From positions 1 through 49,113 of the forward strand of contig CAJXRF010000046.1 in assembly GCA_913058575.1 (NCBI GenBank): a stretch of DNA of 49,113 nt, written 5' to 3'. The notes below the pieces were generated by a model. The model was not told the DNA's origin. It worked only from the letters and a program-made list of their open reading frames with translations, and ran no database searches. Each line of letters begins with the position of its first letter. Position 1 is the stretch's first letter. The stretch is from an uncultured Bermanella sp. (lineage in GTDB: Bacteria > Pseudomonadota > Gammaproteobacteria > Pseudomonadales > Oceanobacteraceae). This document shows, piece by piece, positions 7,879 through 15,547 of this stretch. A program made the translations under genes and the position numbers.

Positions 7879-7929
7879 TTAGTTATTGCTTAAAACCGCG
7901 ATCAAATCGATTTCATCTTCGTAACTCAT
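7879..7929 (-). CDS. Tiny ORF, 16 residues, strong ribosome site
   Basis: MSYEDEIDLIAVLSNN, an acidic 16-residue peptide. The ATG at 7929 is preceded by AGGGGAGG at an ideal 5-base spacing, better than most genes in this window, and the stop is followed by a terminator. The start overlaps (ATGA) the stop of a very basic 31-codon ORF. Either a genuinely translated small peptide, or the 5' end of a gene whose body was lost. I recognise no family. Confidence 0.4.
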   Translation of the reverse strand: MSYEDEIDLIAVLSNN

Positions 7930-8021
7930 GTGATCCTCCCCTTTTTATTTTCGCTCTTATTTTTAAAAGGCGCCCGTTTCACAACGTGGGCAGTGGTATT
8001 TTTATTAACCTTAGCGGGCAT
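7926..8021 (-). CDS. Small basic ORF, 31 residues
   Basis: Starts MPAKVNKNTTAHVVKR and ends KKGRIT; nine Lys/Arg in 31 residues. Its last codons contain the ribosome site of the following 16-codon ORF and the two overlap by ATGA, the typical layout for translational coupling. Its own ribosome site is poor (GCGGA, about 8 bases upstream). Real expression is uncertain. Confidence 0.25.
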   Translation of the reverse strand: MPAKVNKNTTAHVVKRAPFKNKSENKKGRIT

Positions 8022-8055
8022 CAAAAAATCCGCAAGGTAGTAAAGCACAAGAAGT

Positions 8056-8190
8056 CTACAAGGCACTACTAGCGCACATCTTTGTGATTTCACATAGTGG
8101 TATTTGGTTCAGGTGGGCCAAGTTGGCTCGAATTAGCTGCTTAAAAAAACGCTTGGGGAGGGACTCGGTAACAACGGGTAATAAAGGCAT
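8056..8190 (-). CDS. Small ORF, 44 residues
   Basis: Begins MPLLPVVTESLPKRFFKQL and ends KMCASSAL. It lies between the solute-binding protein gene (ends 8219) and the smaller ORFs, same strand, with 28 bases to the upstream gene. No ribosome site is visible; the coding call rests only on length, position and a plausible amphipathic helix. Could be chance. Confidence 0.2.
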   Translation of the reverse strand: MPLLPVVTESLPKRFFKQLIRANLAHLNQIPLCEITKMCASSAL

Positions 8191-8218
8191 AACATTAGGT
8201 AAGCATTCAATTAAACCC

Positions 8219-9001
8219 TTATGGTTTATATTCATGTTTTTCTAATTCCTTAAGCCAATTTTCGTCTTGCAGTGCCTTTTCAATGAATTTATTAATAATT
8301 TCAAACTGTCTCTTTTGGCTAATAGGGAAAAGTATCATTCTTTCAAATTGATCATGGGGTGTCTTTAATACCTCTAATAACCCCTGAGACATTCGCTGCT
8401 TAAAAAAGTATTGCGTACTAAGAATGCTGATTATGGTAGCGTCAGCACGACCAAACTCGACCATGCCCAAATTCTGAAGCTCTGAGTTGGTCTCAAAAAC
8501 CAATATTTTCCCCTGCTTAATACGCTCAGTTACACCCCAAAAATACAATCCCCTTGGTAAGGCGAGCGACTTGCCTTCTAAATCTCTTGGGTGTTTATAA
8601 GGGAAAACCTCTCCTGCATGAACCACAATCACATCCCTGTCATTCATAAATGGATGAGACCACAAATAACGAGTGCGCTCTTTATCTTTAAACCACAAAG
8701 GGTTCACGCCAATGATGGCACCATTAAGCTGTCCATCCGTTAAGTTGCCTTCAAGTCGGATTCGTGGCGAGAATTCTACTTCGACCTCAATATCCTTTAA
8801 TTGCTCATTTAGATAGGCAGCAAACGCACGATATATGCCCGTGGTCGCGTATTTTTCACGGCCCGCGGGAATAGAGCCAAAGAAATAGGGTGGCTTATTG
8901 TGATAGGTATAGAGCGTAAAACGCTCAGTGGCATAGGTACCATGGGAGAAAATAGTACTTAGCAACAACGAAAAAATCAGACCCAAGACTTTCAAACTCA
9001 T
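8219..9001 (-). CDS. Periplasmic solute-binding protein, family 3
   Basis: Extracellular solute-binding protein of the amino-acid (SBP_bac_3) fold, 260 residues. Signal peptide to about residue 25 (LLLSTIFSHGTYA-T). The mature part starts ERFTLYTYHNKPPYFF, the usual first strand and ligand loop, and DRDVIVVHAGEVFPYKHPRDLEGKSLALPRG is the hinge and second-lobe entry. ATG at 9001 chosen; a GTG at 9010 is in frame, neither has a strong ribosome site. No permease or ATPase gene is nearby, so it may feed a distant transporter, a sensor or a chemoreceptor. One of three such proteins in this window (others near 36 and 37 kb). Confidence 0.75.
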   Translation of the reverse strand: MSLKVLGLIFSLLLSTIFSHGTYATERFTLYTYHNKPPYFFGSIPAGREKYATTGIYRAFAAYLNEQLKDIEVEVEFSPRIRLEGNLTDGQLNGAIIGVNPLWFKDKERTRYLWSHPFMNDRDVIVVHAGEVFPYKHPRDLEGKSLALPRGLYFWGVTERIKQGKILVFETNSELQNLGMVEFGRADATIISILSTQYFFKQRMSQGLLEVLKTPHDQFERMILFPISQKRQFEIINKFIEKALQDENWLKELEKHEYKP

Positions 9002-9010
9002 GGAGTTCAC

Positions 9011-9327
9011 TGTGCGGCTATGCCTGTTAATGAAAGTGGTAAAGAAAGTATAGGCAATAGATAGAATATACCCAATGATTCTGCATAACCCTCAGTAATT
9101 CAGAGCTATATGTTATGGCTATTAAAACAGCGGGGTTAGGATATTTCAGTACTGCGCGAGTATTACGAGGAATCAAGAAAGGTAGGTACTGCAATGCAAT
9201 GGCTTAAAACTCATAAAATCCCTCCTAAATGGCCCTTTAAGTCCCACCATAAGCCCAGTTATATTTAACAGCTTTCATGCATTAAGCTAGGCACTGATTG
9301 ACCTGTGCCTAACACCCACTTTCGTTA
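9011..9327. other. Intergenic region
   Basis: No recognised gene. A hairpin with arms TAGGCAC (9288-9294) and GTGCCTA (9305-9311) lies just after the end of the gene at 9328 and may end its transcript, though no U tract follows. A 24-codon plus-strand ORF (ATG near 9194, MQWLKTHKIPPKWPFKSHH) has an AGG 7 bases upstream; too short to support. Confidence 0.35.
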
Positions 9328-10173
9328 TTAAAATGCTAAATACATACCTGCAAAAACTCCATCCACTGTAGTAAGACCTGCTGACCACTTTTTATAGCCC
9401 GCACTCAATCCTACATATTGGTATTGATAGTTCATGCTAAATTGGTGCTCCGACAAAGACCCTCCATTATAGCTGGACCACACAGGGTAGTATTCGAAGT
9501 GCCAGTCGGAGTTAATAAAACGAACCCGAATAGGCATGGCAAAAACATCACCTTCGTGAGATTGGTTACCATTCATACGCCCACGACCATAGGCTAAATC
9601 CCAACTAATATTGTTGCCAAGGCTCATGCGATAGTGCAGTAAGGTGTTAGAAAGAGTGAGCTCTTCATTGCCCTCTTTAAGGGTGTTTTCTGAATAACTA
9701 AACCCAATTAAGCCATAACCCCCTTCTATTCGAGTAAGTTGGGCGCTGATATCATCAGAAGAATCTAACCATTGGGAAGAGAGTTTTAAGGTGGGTAAAA
9801 TTGGGTCACCCTGTTTACGAAATAAGCCCGTCTCACGCTCACCTTGTTCGTCCCGAATAATAACGGGGCTGGATTGCGCGTAGCGATTCACACTGGCCTC
9901 ACCCCCTTTGGCCAGTACCGTGAAACCCGTTTCAGCTATTTTAAAGGTCACACGAACAATGAGTTCGGCCATACCCTCTGCCAATTTATCTCCTAATGCA
10001 GAACCGGAACCTGATGTAGAACCACTAGAAGAACTGGAGGAAGTACCACGTTTTTTGGGTTTACTGGCTTCTTTTTCAAGATCGCCTAATTTACCAGCTT
10101 GGGAGAATGAAATGATGGGCAAAAGACAAAGCACTAATGTAACACGTTTAAATAACAACCTAGTGAGATCCAT
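9328..10173 (-). CDS. Outer-membrane beta-barrel-like protein
   Basis: 281 residues. Signal peptide to about 26 (LLPIISFSQA-G), then a low-complexity linker of Ser/Gly (residues about 44-59), then a helical stretch and, from about 120, alternating hydrophobic/aromatic strands ending in GMYLAF with a C-terminal Phe, the usual outer-membrane barrel signal. Strands such as HFEYYPVWSSYNGGSL and YQYQYVGLSAGYKKWSAG have the amphipathic pattern of porin-like hairpins, enough for a small barrel of about 8-10 strands. ATG at 10173 with GGA upstream. No family recognised. It ends with a hairpin at 9288-9311. Confidence 0.6.
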   Translation of the reverse strand: MDLTRLLFKRVTLVLCLLPIISFSQAGKLGDLEKEASKPKKRGTSSSSSSGSTSGSGSALGDKLAEGMAELIVRVTFKIAETGFTVLAKGGEASVNRYAQSSPVIIRDEQGERETGLFRKQGDPILPTLKLSSQWLDSSDDISAQLTRIEGGYGLIGFSYSENTLKEGNEELTLSNTLLHYRMSLGNNISWDLAYGRGRMNGNQSHEGDVFAMPIRVRFINSDWHFEYYPVWSSYNGGSLSEHQFSMNYQYQYVGLSAGYKKWSAGLTTVDGVFAGMYLAF

Positions 10174-10239
10174 AATCGTCCATTACTTAGGAGTATATCA
10201 AATACAAGAGTGGAGCATTTTAACTTAAAATTCAGCCAT

Positions 10240-10622
10240 TATCTGGCACAACTTGGTGGCTTTATAGGTATTGCAGGCCATGATGGCGGTGATATTCCAG
10301 CGACTTCCATACCCCATACCATAGGGATGAAGGCCACTTAAATCCTTTAGGGGGCGTATAGGGTCGATTTTCTGCCACCACACTAGATTCGGTTACTGGC
10401 TACGCAGTGCATTCAATGATAGAAGCGGTGTGGGCGATGGCACGATAGGATTAAACGTGAAAATGGTTCGCCCAACTTCACAAAACCTAAAACTTATTTC
10501 AGTAGGTTAAGTGCTTAATATTTCAAATATCCTTAGGTCTTTCACAAGGCAGCATTAAAGATGAAAGTGGTAAAGTTTACGCTCATGCTACGGGCAGTTG
10601 CATGAGCCCAGGCCTTAGGTGA
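10240..10622 (+). pseudogene. PaaI-type hotdog thioesterase, decayed
   Basis: Pieces of a PaaI-like acyl-CoA thioesterase can be read in order on the plus strand but in different frames: GDIPATSIPHTIGM (to 10329); HLNPLGGV-stop-GRFSATTLDSVTGYAVHSM (10335-10420); GVGDGTIGLNVKMVRPTSQNLKLISVG (about 10427-10507); LSQGSIKDESGKVYAHATGSCMSPGLR (10539-10619). These match the family blocks HxNPxGxxHGG, the DS..G.A.HS active-site helix, the central strand ending VRP, and the final AHATGSCM strand. Damage: about 60 bases missing before HLNPLGG, a TAG at 10359, a one-base deletion near 10427 and another frameshift near 10510-10540. A dead gene, in a region with other debris. Confidence 0.8.
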
Positions 10623-10683
10623 GTTTGTTTCTCCCCAATCAGCTTGCTTACCACTGAGTAGCTCGCTAAAGGGGATTCATGTT

Positions 10684-11004
10684 TTAGGGGAAAAAAGGCT
10701 TATTGGTCCAAGAGATGATGTAATCCAAATCATCCGCATCTAAAATATTAATGGCATCAATAATACTGAAGTTTAAAACGTCTATGCCCATCCACACCAT
10801 CACAAGAAATTTCAGCATTATCTTTTCATTAATCCCCAAACCCATACCAATGAGCTCACGCTTAATAATCTCAATATCGCATTCGCGCTTATCAAGGTTC
10901 CAGTACTGGGTTAATTTCGGATAATGGGAAAGCAGTGCAGTGAATTGCGTCTCATCCGTTGAGGGCTGTACCTGTCTTAGTGCAAGTGCCATTTTGGTAT
11001 CCAT
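10684..11004 (-). CDS. Small hypothetical protein
   Basis: 106 residues, soluble, mainly helical and rich in Leu/Ile/Asp. No signal peptide and no family recognised. Features seen: TDETQFTALLSHYPKLTQYW, CDIEIIKRELIGMGLGINEKIMLKFL and a C-terminal INILDADDLDYIISW. The start may be Met1 (11004, AGG only 3 bases upstream) or Met5 (10992). Codon use is like its neighbours. It sits alone between the thioesterase pseudogene and the palindrome-controlled genes at 11.3 kb. Confidence 0.45.
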   Translation of the reverse strand: MDTKMALALRQVQPSTDETQFTALLSHYPKLTQYWNLDKRECDIEIIKRELIGMGLGINEKIMLKFLVMVWMGIDVLNFSIIDAINILDADDLDYIISWTNKPFFP

Positions 11005-11227
11005 TACCTGATTAAAAGATTTTTAATTCTTATTATTTTTCAATACTTCCATTATTTAGCCGATTCTAGTGGCCTCTTTTAACATTTAATATTAACTGAG
11101 TCTCACTTTGCAAAGTAAAAAACGGTATTCGCTTACCAGATTTATGGGATTGCTCCCTTACGCACATCAATTAGAGCCTCTTTACTGGGTTGATTTTAGC
11201 CATTTCTGTTGACTCCTTCACACAAAC

Positions 11228-11253
11228 AAATTAGATTGTGCACAATCTAATTT
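11228..11253. promoter_or_regulatory. 26-base perfect palindrome, probable operator
   Basis: Arms AAATTAGATTGTG (11228-11240) and CACAATCTAATTT (11241-11253) meet with no spacer and no mismatch. It lies 50 bases before the DUF1499 gene, in the promoter zone. The TTGTGCACAA centre and flanking AT arms are like operators of dimeric MarR-type winged-helix repressors. The regulator is not identifiable from this window; it differs from the two OhrR-site candidates at 2 kb. Confidence 0.65.
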
Positions 11254-11302
11254 CATAAGATTAGTACTGAAGTTAACTCACACATACTTTCAAAGGTTTC
11301 CC

Positions 11303-11752
11303 ATGAAAATCGCTGCCCTAATCATAGCTTCACTCATTGTCTTGTTTGCCGTATCTCTGGTGGTACAAAATATGAAAAGCCCTACTCACCTAGGTCATAA
11401 AGATGGCAAGTTAGCGCCAATGCCTTCTAAGCCTAATGCTGTTTCCAGCCAAACAGAACAAGATGATAAAAAAGTAGCCGCCCTTCCTTTTAAAGGCAGC
11501 GCTCAAGAAACCCTTGCCACTGTTGAAAAAGTTCTCGCTGAAATGGCCAACAATGAAGTGCAAGCTAAAGAAAATAATTACATTTACACCATATTCACAA
11601 CACCGACTATGCGCTATCACGATGATGTTGAAGTACTGTTAGATGAAAGTGCCCAACTGGTTCACTTCCGTTCACAATCTCGCGCTGGTTACTCTGATAT
11701 GGGCATAAATCGCAAGCGTTACGAAACGTTTAGCCAGCTGTACTCTTTGTAA
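11303..11752 (+). CDS. DUF1499 protein, membrane-anchored
   Basis: 149 residues: one N-terminal hydrophobic segment (residues about 3-22, anchor or uncleaved signal), then a DUF1499 domain. Domain marks: PNAVSSQ near the start (PNCVSS in many members), LPFKGSAQETLATVEKVL, the MRYHDDVEVLLDESAQLVHFRSQSRAGYSDMGINRKRYE block, which is the family signature. The role of DUF1499 is unknown. It is the first gene behind the 11228-11253 palindrome and precedes the membrane-flavoprotein fusion by 63 bases, so the two are probably co-transcribed. Confidence 0.8.
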   Translation: MKIAALIIASLIVLFAVSLVVQNMKSPTHLGHKDGKLAPMPSKPNAVSSQTEQDDKKVAALPFKGSAQETLATVEKVLAEMANNEVQAKENNYIYTIFTTPTMRYHDDVEVLLDESAQLVHFRSQSRAGYSDMGINRKRYETFSQLYSL

Positions 11753-11815
11753 TTTTTAGAATTTTTTAGCACACCTTAAAGCAGCATCACCATAGAAAAT
11801 AAAGAGATACACAGC

Positions 11816-14020
11816 ATGAACTTTGGCAAAATTTTTCTTATGGCGATGCTCGCCACAATATTGGCCCTCACTTACTATTTTGATGTGAGCCAATACTTAA
11901 GTCTTGAATACTTTAAAACCCAGCAAACTATTGTAAATGACTACGTGGCAAGTCATCACGTAAACAGTGTCTTATTATTTTTGAGCATTTATGTGGTGGT
12001 GACGGCCCTGTCTATTCCAGGGGCTGCCATCATGACGCTTATCGCTGGGGCCATATTTGGACTAGCAGAAGGTTTATTGTTGGTTTCATTTGCATCCACC
12101 ATAGGGGCGACTCTTGCTATGTTGGTGTCTCGTGTTTTGCTAAGAGACGTAATTCAAAGTCGCTTTACCGAACAATTAAAAACCATTAACACCGGCATTG
12201 AAAAAGAAGGGACTTTTTATCTTTTTACACTTCGCCTTGTACCGGTTGTGCCCTTCTTTGTCATTAACCTTGTAATGGGCTTAACCAATATGCCAGCCCG
12301 TACGTTCTTTTGGGTAAGCCAATTGGGCATGTTGGCAGGTACCGCCGTTTTTGTTAATGCCGGCACACAAATCGCTAATATAGAGTCTCTTAGTGGTATT
12401 TTATCTCCAGCTATTATTGCATCCTTTGTTTTATTAGGTGTATTCCCCATTTTATCAAAGCGGGCTCTAAGCGCGTTAAAAAGTCGCCAAGTTTATAAAA
12501 ACTTCCCTAAGCCTAAACATTTTGATGAAGATTTAGTGGTGGTGGGTGCTGGTTCTGGTGGATTGGTTACGTCATACATTGCTGCTGTAGTTGATGCAAA
12601 AGTGACGTTAATAGAAAAACATCAAATGGGTGGCGACTGTTTAAATACAGGTTGTGTTCCTTCTAAAGCGATTATTCGTTCTGGTAAATTCATGAATGAT
12701 GTTAATCGTGCCAGCGAACTAGGATTTGAATCCGCGCAAGCTAAATTTAGCTTCTCCGGCATAATGAATCGCGTGCAGCGCATTATTAAAACCATTGAGC
12801 CCCATGATTCCATCGAACGCTATAGCGAGTTAGGCGTAAACGTGGTGCAGGGAGAAGCAAAAATAACGTCTCCTTACACCGTTGATGTGAATGGTATTAC
12901 CATCACTACTCGTAATATTGTTATCGCCACAGGGGCACGCCCATTTGTGCCCCCTATTAAAGGCATAGAAAATATTAACTACCTAACAAGCGATAATATT
13001 TGGCAATTAAAAGAGCAGCCTAAGCGTTTAATTGTATTAGGTGGTGGTCCCATTGGCTGTGAATTAACACAAAGCTTTGCTCGGTTAGGTAGCCATGTGA
13101 CACAAATTGAAATGTTACCAAGGTTAATGATTCGCGAAGATGAAGATGTATCTTTAGCAGTGCAAAAGCGCTTTAAAAATGAAGGCATTGACGTACGCCT
13201 GAATCATAAAGCATTAGAATTTAAACAAGAAAATAATCAAAACATATTAGTATGTGAGCACAATGGCCAATCAGTCTCTATAGCGTTTGACCAAGTTATG
13301 GTGGCAGTGGGGCGTGCAGCTAACACACAAGGATTTGGTTTAGAAGAGCTAGGCATAGAGAAAAACAAAAACGGCACCATTAACGTAAACGAATATTTAC
13401 AAACTAAATATCCAAACATTTACGGCGTAGGGGACGTGGTAGGCCCTTATCAATTTACCCATACATCCGCCCACCAAGCTTGGTATGCTGCGGTTAATGC
13501 CTTATTTGGTAAATTTAAAAAGTTTAAGGTCGATTATTCTGTTATCCCTTGGGCCACATTTACCGAACCAGAAGTGGCCCGCGTGGGCATTAATGAACAA
13601 GAAGCTAAAGAGAAAAATATACCTTATGAAGTCACCACATTTGATGTGGCCGAATTAGATCGCGCCATTGCCGATGAGGAAGCTCATGGCTTTATTAAAG
13701 TACTGACCAAACCTGGAAAAGATAAAATATTAGGGGTCACCATTGTCGCAGAGCAAGCGGGCGATTTAATTGCCGAATATGTCTTAGCCATGAAACACAA
13801 TATTGGCTTAAACAAAATTTTAGGCACCATACACATATACCCAACCCTAAGTGAAATGAATAAATACGTAGCTGGCGAATGGAAACGTGCAAGAAAACCA
13901 GAAGCTCTTATTAACTGGGTAGGGAAATTTTTCAAATGGCAACGCAACGAAATTACATCGGAACGTCATTACGGATCATTGGCCAAAACAAATAACACGC
14001 AAAAAAAAGAAGCCGCATAA
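11816..14020 (+). CDS. TVP38/TMEM64 (VTT) - FAD disulphide reductase fusion
   Basis: 734 residues in two parts. Residues 1 to about 220 are a TVP38/TMEM64 (VTT, DedA-related) membrane domain: several helices, IPGAAIMTLIAGAIFG near 68-82 and FTLRLVPVVPFFVINLVMG near 137-155. From about 237 a class I pyridine-nucleotide disulphide oxidoreductase follows: GAGSGG (245-250) binds FAD, GGDCLNTGCVPSKA holds the redox pair Cys275/Cys280, VLGGGPIGCE is the NAD(P) fold, YGVGDVVG the second FAD motif, and TIHIYPTLSE near the end matches the His/Glu active-site block of mercuric- and dihydrolipoamide-type reductases. So it is a membrane-tethered thiol/disulphide or metal reductase; substrate unknown. No mercury-binding domain. 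Confidence 0.9.
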   Translation: MNFGKIFLMAMLATILALTYYFDVSQYLSLEYFKTQQTIVNDYVASHHVNSVLLFLSIYVVVTALSIPGAAIMTLIAGAIFGLAEGLLLVSFASTIGATLAMLVSRVLLRDVIQSRFTEQLKTINTGIEKEGTFYLFTLRLVPVVPFFVINLVMGLTNMPARTFFWVSQLGMLAGTAVFVNAGTQIANIESLSGILSPAIIASFVLLGVFPILSKRALSALKSRQVYKNFPKPKHFDEDLVVVGAGSGGLVTSYIAAVVDAKVTLIEKHQMGGDCLNTGCVPSKAIIRSGKFMNDVNRASELGFESAQAKFSFSGIMNRVQRIIKTIEPHDSIERYSELGVNVVQGEAKITSPYTVDVNGITITTRNIVIATGARPFVPPIKGIENINYLTSDNIWQLKEQPKRLIVLGGGPIGCELTQSFARLGSHVTQIEMLPRLMIREDEDVSLAVQKRFKNEGIDVRLNHKALEFKQENNQNILVCEHNGQSVSIAFDQVMVAVGRAANTQGFGLEELGIEKNKNGTINVNEYLQTKYPNIYGVGDVVGPYQFTHTSAHQAWYAAVNALFGKFKKFKVDYSVIPWATFTEPEVARVGINEQEAKEKNIPYEVTTFDVAELDRAIADEEAHGFIKVLTKPGKDKILGVTIVAEQAGDLIAEYVLAMKHNIGLNKILGTIHIYPTLSEMNKYVAGEWKRARKPEALINWVGKFFKWQRNEITSERHYGSLAKTNNTQKKEAA

Positions 14021-14059
14021 ATATTAAAAAATGATAGAAGGCTATTTTTTACATTGTTC

Positions 14060-14095
14060 AAGCCCGTCTTTATAAGCTACTATAAAGGCGGGCTT
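14060..14095. terminator. Bidirectional terminator
   Basis: Fifteen-base stem AAGCCCGTCTTTATA (14060-14074) and TATAAAGGCGGGCTT (14081-14095) with one T-G position and a 6-base loop, between convergent genes; AAATTTAAT follows on the plus side and the minus side runs into AACAATGTAAAAAAT. Confidence 0.8.
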
Positions 14096-14107
14096 AAATT
14101 TAATCGT

Positions 14108-15346
14108 TTACCTTACCCACACACCCGCATCGCAGTTTTTATATCCTAAACTTTTATAAGCAGCATCCACTAAAGACTGCCCCCGGTTATTTAATAAAAT
14201 GCCGCTAGACATTTTATTCATGGCATAACCAAAAGCCAGCTGGCAATCAGGGTCTGCAAAACCTGTGCTGCCACCCGCCCCCACATGACCAAATGCACGA
14301 TCGCCAATAATGAAACTTTCGGTATTTCCTGGTTTATTGGTTCGGTTATCCATAGACTTCATAAAGCCCAGAGAAAAACGTGTTGGCATGAGCAACACCG
14401 CATCTAATTGAGTGGCCATGGATACTTGCCCCATACGAATAACAGCCGCTTCACTGTAATAACGCTGACCCTGTACTACTCCATTGTTGGCCAGCGGCAT
14501 AAACATTTTAGATAAGGCACGGGCATTGGCAATGCCCCCTGCGCCACCAATTTGTGCTTGATGTGATTCAGGGGAATTAGCAGAATGTCCACCGTTATTC
14601 ATTAATGCTAAATGAGAAGCAGATTGTCTATCGCCCATCACAGCCATGGCATAATCGGAAAATGGTGGTTTCATATTTGGCTCACCTAACATCATGTGAG
14701 CCACACGGGATTCTAATTCTTCCGGCAAGCCTATCCAAAACTCCATCCCTAAGGGCTTGGCAATTTCATCATTAAAAAATTGCCCTAAGGATTTCCCTGA
14801 AACTCGACGCACTAACTCTCCCACGGTCCAGCCAAAGCTAATCATGTGGTATCCGTTGCGAGTGCCGGGTGGCCAAAAGGGAGATTCACTTTCCACACGC
14901 TTCACCATGTATTCCCAATCGTTATAACCCTTTTCTTTAATGGGCTCTTTAAAAGCAGGCACTCCAGCAGAATGATTGAGCATCATGGCAACCGTCACGC
15001 TTTCTTTACCCGATTGTGCAAACTCAGGCCAATAATGGCTCACGGGTTTATTTAATTCGAGCAACCCCTTATCAATTAATAAATGAGCACACATGGCAGT
15101 GGCGGCCTTAGTGCAAGAAAAGACCACACATAAAGAATTCTCCTCCCAAGGGGTCATCTGGCGGGTATTCGTGAGCCCCCCCCATAAGTCCACAACTTTC
15201 TCGCCACCTACATGTAGGCAAACACTCGCCCCCACTTCATCACGGCTAGAGAAATTTTCAATGAATTCATGGGCCACTTGTTCAAACTGGGGCTTACAAA
15301 AACCAGATATTGTGGCCTCGCCTAACGCTTCACTTACTTCATTCAT
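14108..15346 (-). CDS. Serine beta-lactamase-fold esterase
   Basis: Class-C beta-lactamase/penicillin-binding-fold hydrolase of the EstB/LACTB-like group, usually an esterase rather than an antibiotic enzyme. The SxxK nucleophile motif is SCTK (Ser77, Lys80 from the chosen start), the Tyr motif is in NGYHMISFGW near 165, and the third block is GHVGAGGSTGFADPD near 355-370. Cytoplasmic: no signal peptide. ATG at 15346 preferred over a TTG at 15358. A terminator at 15453-15491 separates it from the upstream SCCPDH operon, so it has its own promoter although the direction is the same. Such genes often lie beside lipid or hydrocarbon degradation genes, as here. Confidence 0.85.
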   Translation of the reverse strand: MNEVSEALGEATISGFCKPQFEQVAHEFIENFSSRDEVGASVCLHVGGEKVVDLWGGLTNTRQMTPWEENSLCVVFSCTKAATAMCAHLLIDKGLLELNKPVSHYWPEFAQSGKESVTVAMMLNHSAGVPAFKEPIKEKGYNDWEYMVKRVESESPFWPPGTRNGYHMISFGWTVGELVRRVSGKSLGQFFNDEIAKPLGMEFWIGLPEELESRVAHMMLGEPNMKPPFSDYAMAVMGDRQSASHLALMNNGGHSANSPESHQAQIGGAGGIANARALSKMFMPLANNGVVQGQRYYSEAAVIRMGQVSMATQLDAVLLMPTRFSLGFMKSMDNRTNKPGNTESFIIGDRAFGHVGAGGSTGFADPDCQLAFGYAMNKMSSGILLNNRGQSLVDAAYKSLGYKNCDAGVWVR

Positions 15347-15452
15347 GCTGCTTCTCAATTTTGTTTTTATTTTATATTCGTCGATTCTTATACTATATAA
15401 CCTTCAGCATCCCATAATCCATTCTAAAACAATACTCCAGCATTAATAGCAG

Positions 15453-15491
15453 GCAAAAAAAATCCCCAGTAGGTTAATACACCTGTGGGGA
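15453..15491 (-). terminator. Terminator of the ABM-SDR-SCCPDH operon
   Basis: Hairpin with arms TCCCCA (15463-15468) and TGTGGGGA (to 15491), with inner pairing AGGT/ACCT. On the minus strand it is followed by eight T residues (15462-15455). It lies about 60 bases after the stop of the gene ending at 15548. Confidence 0.8.
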
Positions 15492-15547
15492 AAGGGACAA
15501 ATGAAAGTAGCCTGCGCCTTATTTTATAGACGCCTTAAGTAAAAAAT

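Noticed and set aside
9908-10228. 106-codon plus-strand ORF
   Set aside because: Antisense to the signal peptide and Ser/Gly linker of the barrel protein; no ribosome site.
10228-10402. A 50-codon minus-strand stretch ending NITAIMACNTYKATKLC that at first looked like an oxidoreductase C-terminus
   Set aside because: The plus strand over the same bases carries ordered PaaI thioesterase blocks, a far stronger match; the minus stretch is antisense to the dead gene.
14108-15346. Beta-lactamase (antibiotic resistance)
   Set aside because: SxxK and Tyr motifs fit the EstB/LACTB-like esterase group; no signal peptide, so a periplasmic lactamase role is unlikely.
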